Origin: QQUD01 sp039029915
Lineage (GTDB): Bacteria > Chloroflexota > Anaerolineae > Promineifilales > Promineifilaceae
Direction: 5' to 3'
Assembly (NCBI GenBank): GCA_039029915.1
Contig: JBCCFD010000081.1
Location: 1-22,456, forward strand
DNA length: 22,456 bases
A program made the translations under genes and the position numbers. The notes beneath the pieces were generated by a model. The model saw only the letters and a list, made by a program, of their open reading frames with translations, did no database searches and was not told where the DNA came from. Shown here piece by piece: positions 8,305 through 14,609 of this stretch. Position 1 is the stretch's first letter. Every line of letters starts with the position of its first letter.

Positions 8305-8552
8305 TGAAATCATTTGTTGAGTTCGTTGTAAAAGGTCTTGTTGATAATCCCGATCAGGTTTCTGTTGAAGAAGTTGCCGATGATGACGGTGGTTCAATTC
8401 TTGAGCTTACTGTTGCTCCCAACGACATGGGGCGAATCATTGGCAAGAGCGGTCGCGTGATTAATGCGGTTCGCTCACTATTGCAGGTTGCCGCGACGAA
8501 ACAAGGGCAACAAGTCTCTTTAGAGCTAATTGAAACTGGTGAGTCTCGCTAG
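8304..8552 (+). CDS. khpA: KH-domain RNA-binding protein KhpA (YlqC family)
   Basis: This 82-residue protein is the usual length for the family. A single KH domain carries the signature IIGKSGRVI with the GKSG loop at 47-50, and opens MKSFVEFVVKGLVDNPDQV, typical of the rpsP-linked KH proteins. KhpA binds RNA, usually as a dimer or with KhpB, and in some Gram-positive bacteria affects cell division and elongation. The start shares one base with the rpsP stop, and the end overlaps rimM, so three genes are coupled in one operon. Confidence 0.92.
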   Translation: MKSFVEFVVKGLVDNPDQVSVEEVADDDGGSILELTVAPNDMGRIIGKSGRVINAVRSLLQVAATKQGQQVSLELIETGESR

Positions 8553-9069
8553 GTCTAAATCCTCTGATCCAGAGTCTTTTCTGACCATAGGTCAAATATT
8601 AAAACCGCATGGGGTTCATGGCGAAGTTCGGGTACGGCCGTTGACCGATTTACCTGAGCGATTTTCATGGCTTGATGCGGTTTATTTAGGTGAGAAAACC
8701 CCTCAATTAACCAAAATTGCAGGGGTTCGTTTTCACAAAGACCTCATCCTTATGAAATTTGAGGGCATGACCAATCGTGACCAAGTTGAAGGGTTGCGAG
8801 GAAAGCTTGTCCAAGTTTTAGAATCTGATGCTATCCCCCTTGAAGAAGGCGAATACTTTTTATATGAGCTGGAAGGCTTAGACGTTTTAACTGATGAAGG
8901 GGAGACCTTAGGGGTAATTACGCGGGTCATAGAAACTGGGGCCAATAATGTCTTTGTTGTTAAAAGCGATTCAAAAGAAATCCTTTTGCCTGACATAGAT
9001 GATGTGGTTTTAGAGATTGATTTTGAAAACGGCCGTATGCTCGTACACCTCCTGCCAGGCCTAATTTAA
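8539..9069 (+). CDS. rimM: Ribosome maturation factor RimM
   Basis: FLTIGQILKPHGVHGEVRVR is the RimM N-terminal signature, followed by the RimM beta-barrel (to about residue 90) and a PRC-barrel domain (GEYFLYELEGLDVL onward). RimM binds uS19 in the 30S head and helps 16S rRNA processing. No ATG lies near the signature. GTG at 8539 gives about 12 extra residues, and TTG at 8530 is the alternative; both overlap the khpA end (14 or 23 nt), so coupling is certain but the exact start is not. The usual next genes, trmD and rplS, do not follow. ACGGCCGT copies lie at 8634 (Arg-Pro) and 9029 (Asn-Gly-Arg). Confidence 0.9.
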   Translation: MSLARSKSSDPESFLTIGQILKPHGVHGEVRVRPLTDLPERFSWLDAVYLGEKTPQLTKIAGVRFHKDLILMKFEGMTNRDQVEGLRGKLVQVLESDAIPLEEGEYFLYELEGLDVLTDEGETLGVITRVIETGANNVFVVKSDSKEILLPDIDDVVLEIDFENGRMLVHLLPGLI

Positions 9070-9227
9070 TGCAGTGATTAAATCAAATATTGAATAAACA
9101 CAATCATAAGATTGCGCTGCTGTTTTGCAAATCCCAAGGCAGATAATTTGCTAATCGTATGTGAAACGCCCGATTAATCATTTGCAACATCGGTGTGTGA
9201 AGTGTATTTTAGAAACCTGTTCCAGTA

Positions 9228-9239
9228 GGTCGATCGACC
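9228..9239. promoter_or_regulatory. 12-bp perfect palindrome upstream of dprA
   Basis: GGTCGATCGACC reads the same on both strands. It lies in the 222-nt rimM-dprA spacer, 16 nt before a TTGACT hexamer (9256-9261) that could be a -35 element, and about 50 nt before the dprA start. A repressor operator is a reasonable guess, without further support. Confidence 0.35.
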
Positions 9240-9291
9240 CAAGAAAACAGTAAGGTTGACTTACATACCTGTCATGGTACGCTGAGGAAGT

Positions 9292-10392
9292 ATGTCCGAT
9301 TTGAAATATTGGTTAGGGTTTAACCTTGTTAAGGGAATTGGCCCATCCAAAATCCAGTCGTTGTTGGACTACTACGGTTCTTTGCCATCTGCCTGGCAAG
9401 CAACCGAGTTTGAGCTACAAAAGTTGGGTTTTGATAAACGAACGATTCATAGTTTTAGATCCACGCGGCAAGCACTTGATTTAGACAAGGCGTTGGCGCG
9501 CGTGCATCAAGCAAATATTCAGTTAATTAGCTGGGATTCTCCAGATTATCCTACGTATTTAAAAGAGATTCCGCATGCGCCACGCCTTCTTTATATAAGA
9601 GGCACACTTGAAGAGCTTGATCAGTGGGCCGTGGCGATTGTAGGAACGCGCAAAGCAACTGCTTATGGTAAGCAGGTGACGAAAGAATTAGTCACTGAAC
9701 TTGTTAAACAAAATATTACCATTGTTAGTGGTTTGGCTCGTGGTATTGATGCGATGGCGCACGAAACGGCCGTAAGTTTAAACGGCCGTACAATTGGCGT
9801 CTTAGGCTCTGGTGTAGATTCAATTTACCCAGCAGAGCATCGCCATTTGGCTCAAAAAATCGCTGATGGTCACGGCGCCATCATTTCAGAGTATGGCTTG
9901 GGCGTTAAACCAGAAGCCAAGAATTTTCCACCCCGTAATCGAATCATTAGCGGTTTATCGTTAGGGGTTGTTGTTGTCGAAGCTGGCGAACGAAGTGGGG
10001 CACTAATTACGACCAACTTTGCATTGGAACAAGGGCGGGAAGTGTTTGCGGTACCCGGGAGTATAAAGAGCCCCCTAAGCCGCGGCCCCAATCAGTTGAT
10101 TCAACAGGGCGCAAAGCTTGTGTCGAAAGTTGAAGATATTTTGGAGGAGTTGAATTTGTCAGTGACGGTGGCCCAAACGGCCGTGCAAATGGCGCTGCCC
10201 GATTCAACGGAAGAGATGCAGTTGTACAAGCAGCTGGCGCACGAGCCGATACATATCGATGATTTATGTCGGTTAACTGGCATGCCAGCCAATTTAGTAA
10301 GCAGCACCTTAACTCTCATGGAGTTAAAAGGGATAGTGCAAAGAGTTGATCAAATGAATTTTGCTCGATTGCACGATGCCCCAGCATCTTAA
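9292..10392 (+). CDS. dprA: DNA-processing protein DprA (Smf)
   Basis: This 366-residue protein has an N-terminal helix-hairpin-helix/SAM-like region (LVKGIGPSKIQSLLDYYG, 12-29). The Rossmann-like core has VAIVGTRKATAYG (114-126), VSGLARGIDAMAHETA (145-160), GSGVDSIYP (172-180), FPPRNRIISGL (212-222), EAGERSGALITTNFALEQGR (230-249) and FAVPG (252-256). A C-terminal winged-helix-like region covers about 305-360. DprA loads RecA on incoming single-stranded DNA during natural transformation. GAGGAA just before the ATG supports this start. It is often next to topA, and here manC lies between them. It has three ACGGCCGT copies, two only 16 bp apart (9766, 9782) and one at 10177. Confidence 0.95.
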   Translation: MSDLKYWLGFNLVKGIGPSKIQSLLDYYGSLPSAWQATEFELQKLGFDKRTIHSFRSTRQALDLDKALARVHQANIQLISWDSPDYPTYLKEIPHAPRLLYIRGTLEELDQWAVAIVGTRKATAYGKQVTKELVTELVKQNITIVSGLARGIDAMAHETAVSLNGRTIGVLGSGVDSIYPAEHRHLAQKIADGHGAIISEYGLGVKPEAKNFPPRNRIISGLSLGVVVVEAGERSGALITTNFALEQGREVFAVPGSIKSPLSRGPNQLIQQGAKLVSKVEDILEELNLSVTVAQTAVQMALPDSTEEMQLYKQLAHEPIHIDDLCRLTGMPANLVSSTLTLMELKGIVQRVDQMNFARLHDAPAS

Positions 10393-10444
10393 GTAATTTT
10401 CAACAAAAAACTTGAATTCCTGAGCACAAAATGAAAATTACTTA
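10390..10444. repeat. 13-bp perfect inverted repeat overlapping the dprA stop
   Basis: TAAGTAATTTTCA (10390-10402) pairs exactly with TGAAAATTACTTA (10432-10444) around a 29-nt loop. The left arm contains the dprA stop codon. A second inverted repeat of nearly the same size begins 3 nt later. There is no T-run, so it is not a classic terminator. Confidence 0.7.
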
Positions 10445-10446
10445 CA

Positions 10447-10500
10447 GGAGAACAAAAACTTATACGAAGTTGTTTTATTTCAAGATGCTTTTTGTTCTCC
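10447..10500. repeat. 12-bp perfect inverted repeat in the dprA-manC spacer
   Basis: GGAGAACAAAAA (10447-10458) pairs exactly with TTTTTGTTCTCC (10489-10500), with a 30-nt loop. It sits directly after the 13-bp inverted repeat at 10390-10444. Its arms differ in sequence from those of the first, so the two are not simple copies. Confidence 0.7.
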
Positions 10501-10560
10501 ACTTATCAAACAGAAGTACCTGATATTGTTCATGGGGAAGCAAAACATTGAGCATTTATT

Positions 10561-10635
10561 AATTAACTGGAGTTACACAGGTCCACTGGTGCAAACCTCA
10601 GAGGTTTTTTCCACGTAACATCAGTAATTAATTGA
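10561..10635 (+). promoter_or_regulatory. Possible structured leader or attenuator before manC
   Basis: A broken outer stem can form from ACTG-GA-GTTAC (left) and GTAAC-AT-CAGT (right). Inside it lies a small hairpin, AACCT-CAG-AGGTT, followed by a run of T. This arrangement, ending about 35 nt before the manC start, could be an RNA switch or attenuator. The inner stem is only 5 bp, and I do not recognise a known riboswitch class. Confidence 0.3.
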
Positions 10636-10665
10636 AAAACGCTTTCCTTTAGTGAGGATTTAACC

Positions 10666-11763
10666 ATGAAAATCATTATTTTTGCAGGTGGTTCTGGTCG
10701 TCGCCTCTGGCCGATTAGCCGCAAAAAATCGCCAAAACAATTTGAACCAATTATTGGACAGCAGTCAACGCTGCAGCTGGCCGTTGATCGTGTAGAAGAT
10801 CAATATGGTGCGGAGAATGTTTACATATCGACCAATAGTAAGTATCTCAATATATTAAGAGAACAACTGCCACAACTACCGGGGGCGAATATCATTGGTG
10901 AGCCAACGCGCCGTGATTTAGCGGCAGCCGTTGGCTTATCGATGATGCATCTTTGCCACTCCCTTGATGGGAAGGTGGAGAATGAACCTGTTGCCATTTT
11001 GTGGGGCGACAACTATATGAACCACGTCGATAATTTCCGACAAGTTTTAAACGCGGCAGAATCATTGGTTCGGCAAAACAAAGCCAAAATAATGTTTATG
11101 GGTGAGACGCCACGTTTCGCCAATGCTAATTTAGGTTGGTTAGGTTTGGGTGAGAAACTGGGTGATGTAAATGGGCAAACCTATTATCAATATGACTCGC
11201 TTTCGTATAGGCCTGAAAAATCAACCTGCGATCGCATGTTTGCAGAAAAAACACATGTGTGGAATACTGGATATTTCGTGACAACCATAGGGTTTGTCCT
11301 TGATCTTTATAAAAAACATCAGCCTGAAATGTGGCAAGGGTTGGCTGAAATTGAAGCGTCAATTGGTCAGCCTCACTATAATGAAACTTTGAATCGTGTT
11401 TACCCAAAGCTGGATGAAATCAGCTTTGATGATGCGATTTTGACCCATGTTCCTTCGCACGATGCGCTTGTTTTACACGCTGAGATGGGATGGAGCGATC
11501 CAGGTACCTTGTATGCGCTTAAAGAAGCCATTAATAGTGATCCTGAAGCCACGGTGACGAAAGGGCTGGTCGTAACAGAAGAGACGTCAGACTGTTTGGT
11601 CTACAACTATCAAGGTAAGAAATTAGTAGTTGCAGCTGGTCTAGAGGGCGTCATCGTTGTAAATACCGAAGATGCAGTTCTCGTCGTTCACAAAGACAAT
11701 ATTCCATTAGTAAAGAAAATTGTGAACGGTTTAGAGGGTACTGAATTAGATTCGTACAGTTAA
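10666..11763 (+). CDS. manC: Mannose-1-phosphate guanylyltransferase
   Basis: This 365-residue nucleotidyltransferase has the family signature FAGGSGRRLWPISRKKSPKQ (6-25), with the GGxGxRLWP loop that binds GTP and the PKQF that follows. Further conserved parts are ILWGDNYMNHV, the VWNTGYFV segment, and GWSDPGTLYAL, which stands where the family has WxDVGSW. It makes GDP-mannose from GTP and mannose-1-phosphate for glycan and nucleotide-sugar synthesis in the cytosol. The length fits the single-domain form without the phosphomannose isomerase cupin. Start: the ATG follows GTGAGGA at 8 nt. The substrate could be another hexose-1-phosphate, but the signature favours mannose. It stands between dprA and topA and has no ACGGCCGT copy. 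Confidence 0.85.
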   Translation: MKIIIFAGGSGRRLWPISRKKSPKQFEPIIGQQSTLQLAVDRVEDQYGAENVYISTNSKYLNILREQLPQLPGANIIGEPTRRDLAAAVGLSMMHLCHSLDGKVENEPVAILWGDNYMNHVDNFRQVLNAAESLVRQNKAKIMFMGETPRFANANLGWLGLGEKLGDVNGQTYYQYDSLSYRPEKSTCDRMFAEKTHVWNTGYFVTTIGFVLDLYKKHQPEMWQGLAEIEASIGQPHYNETLNRVYPKLDEISFDDAILTHVPSHDALVLHAEMGWSDPGTLYALKEAINSDPEATVTKGLVVTEETSDCLVYNYQGKKLVVAAGLEGVIVVNTEDAVLVVHKDNIPLVKKIVNGLEGTELDSYS

Positions 11764-11793
11764 ATTTTTAAGTATTCAGTCATGAGAAACCTT

Positions 11794-11821
11794 GGTTACT
11801 AATGACGGATTACTGATTACT
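11794..11821. repeat. Heptanucleotide-phased array before topA
   Basis: GGTTACT, AATGACG, GATTACT and GATTACT are four contiguous 7-bp units, the last two identical. They fill the manC-topA spacer up to the topA ribosome binding site and share the TTAC core with the arrays near rpsP and at 17.3 kb. Confidence 0.5.
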
Positions 11822-11841
11822 AAACAAGTGAGGTTTTCGAG

Positions 11842-14220
11842 TTGGAAGGTTATTGCTTTTCATGTAAAGGAAAACATGAAATATTAGATGCTAAGGCAGA
11901 ATGGGCTTCAAATGGGTCTCCTGGAACACGGGGTACCTGCTCTTTCTGTGGTGGTACAATTTATAAAACTGGCCGAACCCCAGCCCATGATTCACTCCCA
12001 AAACCAGAAATTTCGGTTCAATCAAGAAAGAAAAAAAAGAAAGCAAAGAAAAAAGCCTCTGCGAAAAGACGCTCTGGTAAATTGGTTGTTGTTGAATCTC
12101 CAGCGAAAGCAAAGACGATTGGTCGCTATTTAGGGAAAGGGTATACGGTAAAATCGAGTGTTGGGCACGTCCGTGATCTATTGAAATCACGATTGAGCGT
12201 TGATGTCGATAATAATTTTGAACCTGAATATCGCGTGCCAAATGATAAACGCAAAGTTGTAAAAGAGTTAGCCGAAGCGGCTTCTAAGGCAAAAGAGATT
12301 TATCTGGCAACTGACCCTGACCGAGAAGGTGAGGCTATTGCTTGGCATGTTTTGGAATCTGCGGAGATGGAGCCTGAACGTACGCAGCGCGTTGTGTTCC
12401 ATGAAATTACAAAACCAGCGATTTTAAAAGCGTTTGAAACTCCGCGCGATATCGATATGCATCGAGTCGATGCCCAGCAGGCGCGCCGTATTTTGGATCG
12501 CCTGGTCGGGTATAAGCTTAGTCCGCTATTGTGGCGCAAGGTCCGCGGCCGTTTATCGGCAGGGCGAGTGCAGTCAGTTGCGGTTCGTTTGGTCGTTGAG
12601 CGTCAGCGTGCAATTGATGCCTTTGAGCCGGTTGAGTATTGGACAATCGGGGCAGAGGTAAGTCAGCAAAAATTTGAAGGCGAGTCAAAACGGCCGTTTT
12701 TCATTGCCAAACTGTCAAAGATCAATGGCAAAGATCCTGAACTAGGTAGCGAAGAAGACGTTTTGCCCCATTTAGACGTCATGGAAAAAAGCGAATGGAC
12801 GATCGGCAAAGTCAAAATTGGCAAGTGCTCTCGTCGACCTGCTGCTCCATTTATTACCAGTACCCTGCAACAGGAAGCATCTCGTAAAATAAATTTTAAT
12901 GCATCAAAGACAATGCGGATTGCTCAACAGCTTTATGAAGGTATTGAGTTAGAAGGTACAGATGGCGCGGTTGGTTTAATTACCTACATGCGTACGGATA
13001 GCGTTACTGTATCAAAAGATGCTCAAAACGAAGCGCGGCAATATGTCGTTGACCGTTTTGGTGATGAGTATATTCCAGATACCCCTCCCGTTTACAAAAC
13101 GCGAGCCAAATCTGCTCAGGAGGCGCATGAGGCCATCCGGCCTACAAGCGTGATGCGCGTGCCTAAGGCGATTAAAGATCACCTTAGCCGCGATCAATAT
13201 CGACTTTACACTTTAATTTGGGATCGCTTCGTGGCGAGCCAAATGTCACCGGCTGTGTACGATACGGTATCTGCTGAAGTCTGGGTGGGTGAGGCTGGCA
13301 GGGCTTTGAAGGAACGGCCGTATTTGTTCCGCGCCTCTGGTTCAACGCTGCGGTTTAAAGGGTTTTTAGCCCTCTATGAAGAAACGCGGCCAGAAGATAA
13401 ACCAGATGACGGTAATAATAATGTCCCCTCTGATCTGGTTGAGAATGAACAAATAGATTTGCTTAAGCTGATGCCTGAACAACACTTTACCCAGCCACCG
13501 CCACGATACTCAGAAGCGACGCTGGTGAAAACGCTTGAAGAAAATGGGGTAGGACGTCCTAGTACCTATGCTAGCATCATCTCGACGATTCAGAACCGTG
13601 GCTATGTTGATAAGATTGATAAACGGCTCAGCCCGACGGAAACTGGCGTTTTGGTGAATGACCTTTTGGTGCAATATTTCCCTGATGTTTTATCCGTTGA
13701 TTTTACGGAGAAAATTGAAGATCAGCTCGATAAAATCGCTGAAGGGTTGCCATGGGTTCCGGTTTTGGCGGCCTTTTACGGTAACTTTGCTGAAAAGCTG
13801 ATTGTAGCTGATGAAGAGCTACCCAAGCTTGATCTTAAACGAGAACCAGAATTCGTTGGCCGTGAATGCCCAACTTGTGAAAACCCATTGGTGTATCGTG
13901 AGGGTCGATACGGCCGTTTTATTGGCTGCAGCACGTTCCCTAAATGCCGCTTTACGGAGCAGATCTTGAACAAGATTGGCGTGCCCTGTGCGTCTTGTGG
14001 ACAAGGCGAAATCATCGAGCGCAAAACGAAACGGGGCCGACCATTTTACGGCTGTAGTCGTTACCCAGAGTGTGAATGGCGCAGTTGGACAAAACCGTTG
14101 GCAGAGCCCTGCGAAAAATGTGGTGGGCTTGTTGTACCCATTAAAAATGATCAAACTGAATGTACAAGCTGTGGCTTGATTAAGGCTTTGAAGCGACCTG
14201 AACCTGAGGCTGTAGCGTAA
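11842..14220 (+). CDS. topA: DNA topoisomerase I with N-terminal zinc ribbon (DUF5679-like)
   Basis: A 792-residue type IA topoisomerase. An N-terminal ribbon with C5, C8, C33 and C36 (EGYCFSCKGKHEI) resembles DUF5679 and is joined by a Lys-rich linker (61-78) to the Toprim domain: LVVVESPAKAKTIGRYLG (81-98), then TDPDREGEA with D158 and D160 as Mg ligands. The active-site Tyr is Y382 in GLITYMRTDS. The PPPRYSEATLVKTLEENGVG motif and about three C-terminal four-Cys zinc fingers (from about residue 676) complete it. It relaxes negative supercoils by single-strand passage. The TTG start is supported by GTGAGG 8 nt upstream and by the ribbon beginning directly after it. ACGGCCGT at 12690, 13314 and 13910. 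Confidence 0.95.
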   Translation: MEGYCFSCKGKHEILDAKAEWASNGSPGTRGTCSFCGGTIYKTGRTPAHDSLPKPEISVQSRKKKKKAKKKASAKRRSGKLVVVESPAKAKTIGRYLGKGYTVKSSVGHVRDLLKSRLSVDVDNNFEPEYRVPNDKRKVVKELAEAASKAKEIYLATDPDREGEAIAWHVLESAEMEPERTQRVVFHEITKPAILKAFETPRDIDMHRVDAQQARRILDRLVGYKLSPLLWRKVRGRLSAGRVQSVAVRLVVERQRAIDAFEPVEYWTIGAEVSQQKFEGESKRPFFIAKLSKINGKDPELGSEEDVLPHLDVMEKSEWTIGKVKIGKCSRRPAAPFITSTLQQEASRKINFNASKTMRIAQQLYEGIELEGTDGAVGLITYMRTDSVTVSKDAQNEARQYVVDRFGDEYIPDTPPVYKTRAKSAQEAHEAIRPTSVMRVPKAIKDHLSRDQYRLYTLIWDRFVASQMSPAVYDTVSAEVWVGEAGRALKERPYLFRASGSTLRFKGFLALYEETRPEDKPDDGNNNVPSDLVENEQIDLLKLMPEQHFTQPPPRYSEATLVKTLEENGVGRPSTYASIISTIQNRGYVDKIDKRLSPTETGVLVNDLLVQYFPDVLSVDFTEKIEDQLDKIAEGLPWVPVLAAFYGNFAEKLIVADEELPKLDLKREPEFVGRECPTCENPLVYREGRYGRFIGCSTFPKCRFTEQILNKIGVPCASCGQGEIIERKTKRGRPFYGCSRYPECEWRSWTKPLAEPCEKCGGLVVPIKNDQTECTSCGLIKALKRPEPEAVA

Positions 14221-14232
14221 GAATTGAATTAG

Positions 14233-14294
14233 AGACCCTAAGGGTTTGACTTTTACTAAATGACTGTTTCAATCGCAGAAAACCCTTTGGGTCT
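14233..14294. repeat. 62-bp inverted repeat, AGACCCTAAGGGT family, copy 1
   Basis: AGACCCTAAGGGTTT (14233-14247) pairs with AAACCCTTTGGGTCT (14280-14294) with one mismatch in 15, around a 32-nt middle. It lies just after the topA stop and is not followed by a T-run. A second element with the same arm sequence lies at 19982-20042, so this is a dispersed repeat, not a gene-specific signal. Confidence 0.75.
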
Positions 14295-14327
14295 TAGGTT
14301 GGGACATAGGAGATATGGCTAATTTTT

Positions 14328-14366
14328 AAAGCCAATGGCATGTTATAATGTCGTTGGCTTTTTTTA
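14328..14366 (+). terminator. Terminator downstream of topA
   Basis: AAAGCCAA (14328-14335) pairs with TTGGCTTT (14354-14361), followed by more T. The loop is 18 nt and contains TATAAT, which is not in promoter position relative to any -35 element. It lies about 110 nt past the topA stop. Confidence 0.65.
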
Positions 14367-14439
14367 TTGGAAGTGTGTCAATTGGCCTGAAGTTTGTAAA
14401 ACCTCAATCTAACATTGTAAACATCTTAAGCTTGTGAAG

Positions 14440-14609
14440 AAGCGTAATGGTGTTCGGTAAATCTCACAAAATATCTTGGAATAAAAGAGGTTGACATGTG
14501 AAATTTACTCAGTGAAAACCCAAAATTCAGCCGTTCTTTTTCGAGATACTGTTTGGTTTTCACATTACTCAAGGTGGCAAAATGAGTTTTATTAAGCGTA
14601 ATGGTGTTC
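14440..14609 (+). repeat. 16-bp exact direct repeat flanking the protease promoter region
   Basis: AAGCGTAATGGTGTTC occurs at 14440-14455 and again at 14594-14609, the second inside the first codons of the protease gene. At the first site an 8-codon reading frame from GTG 14434 reads VKKRNGVR and then a stop, in the same frame as KRNGV of the protease. It looks like a remnant of a duplicated gene start. The spacer between them holds nothing else but the inverted repeat at 14512-14563. Confidence 0.6.
14491..14563 (+). promoter_or_regulatory. Probable control region of the secreted protease gene
   Basis: A consensus TTGACA lies at 14491-14496, but the hexamer 17 bp downstream (GAAAAC) is a poor -10. 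Overlapping it is an inverted repeat, GTGAAAACC (14512-14520) and GGTTTTCAC (14555-14563), with 34 nt between the arms. A good -35 and a poor -10 overlapped by an inverted repeat would fit an activator- or repressor-controlled promoter; this is inference. Confidence 0.4.

Noticed and set aside
9256..9283. TTGACT with TACGCT 16 bp later as the dprA promoter
   Set aside because: The -10 is poor and would place the transcript start inside the ribosome binding site.
11891..12241. 116-residue open frame on the minus strand inside topA
   Set aside because: It lies fully within a well-supported gene, has a low-complexity composition caused by the Lys-rich linker, and has no ribosome binding site.
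13819..14154. 111-residue minus-strand frame within the topA zinc-finger region
   Set aside because: Shadow of the Cys-rich coding region; no family features.
14344..14349. TATAAT hexamer after topA as a promoter
   Set aside because: It is in the loop of the topA terminator and has no -35 hexamer at 15-19 bp.
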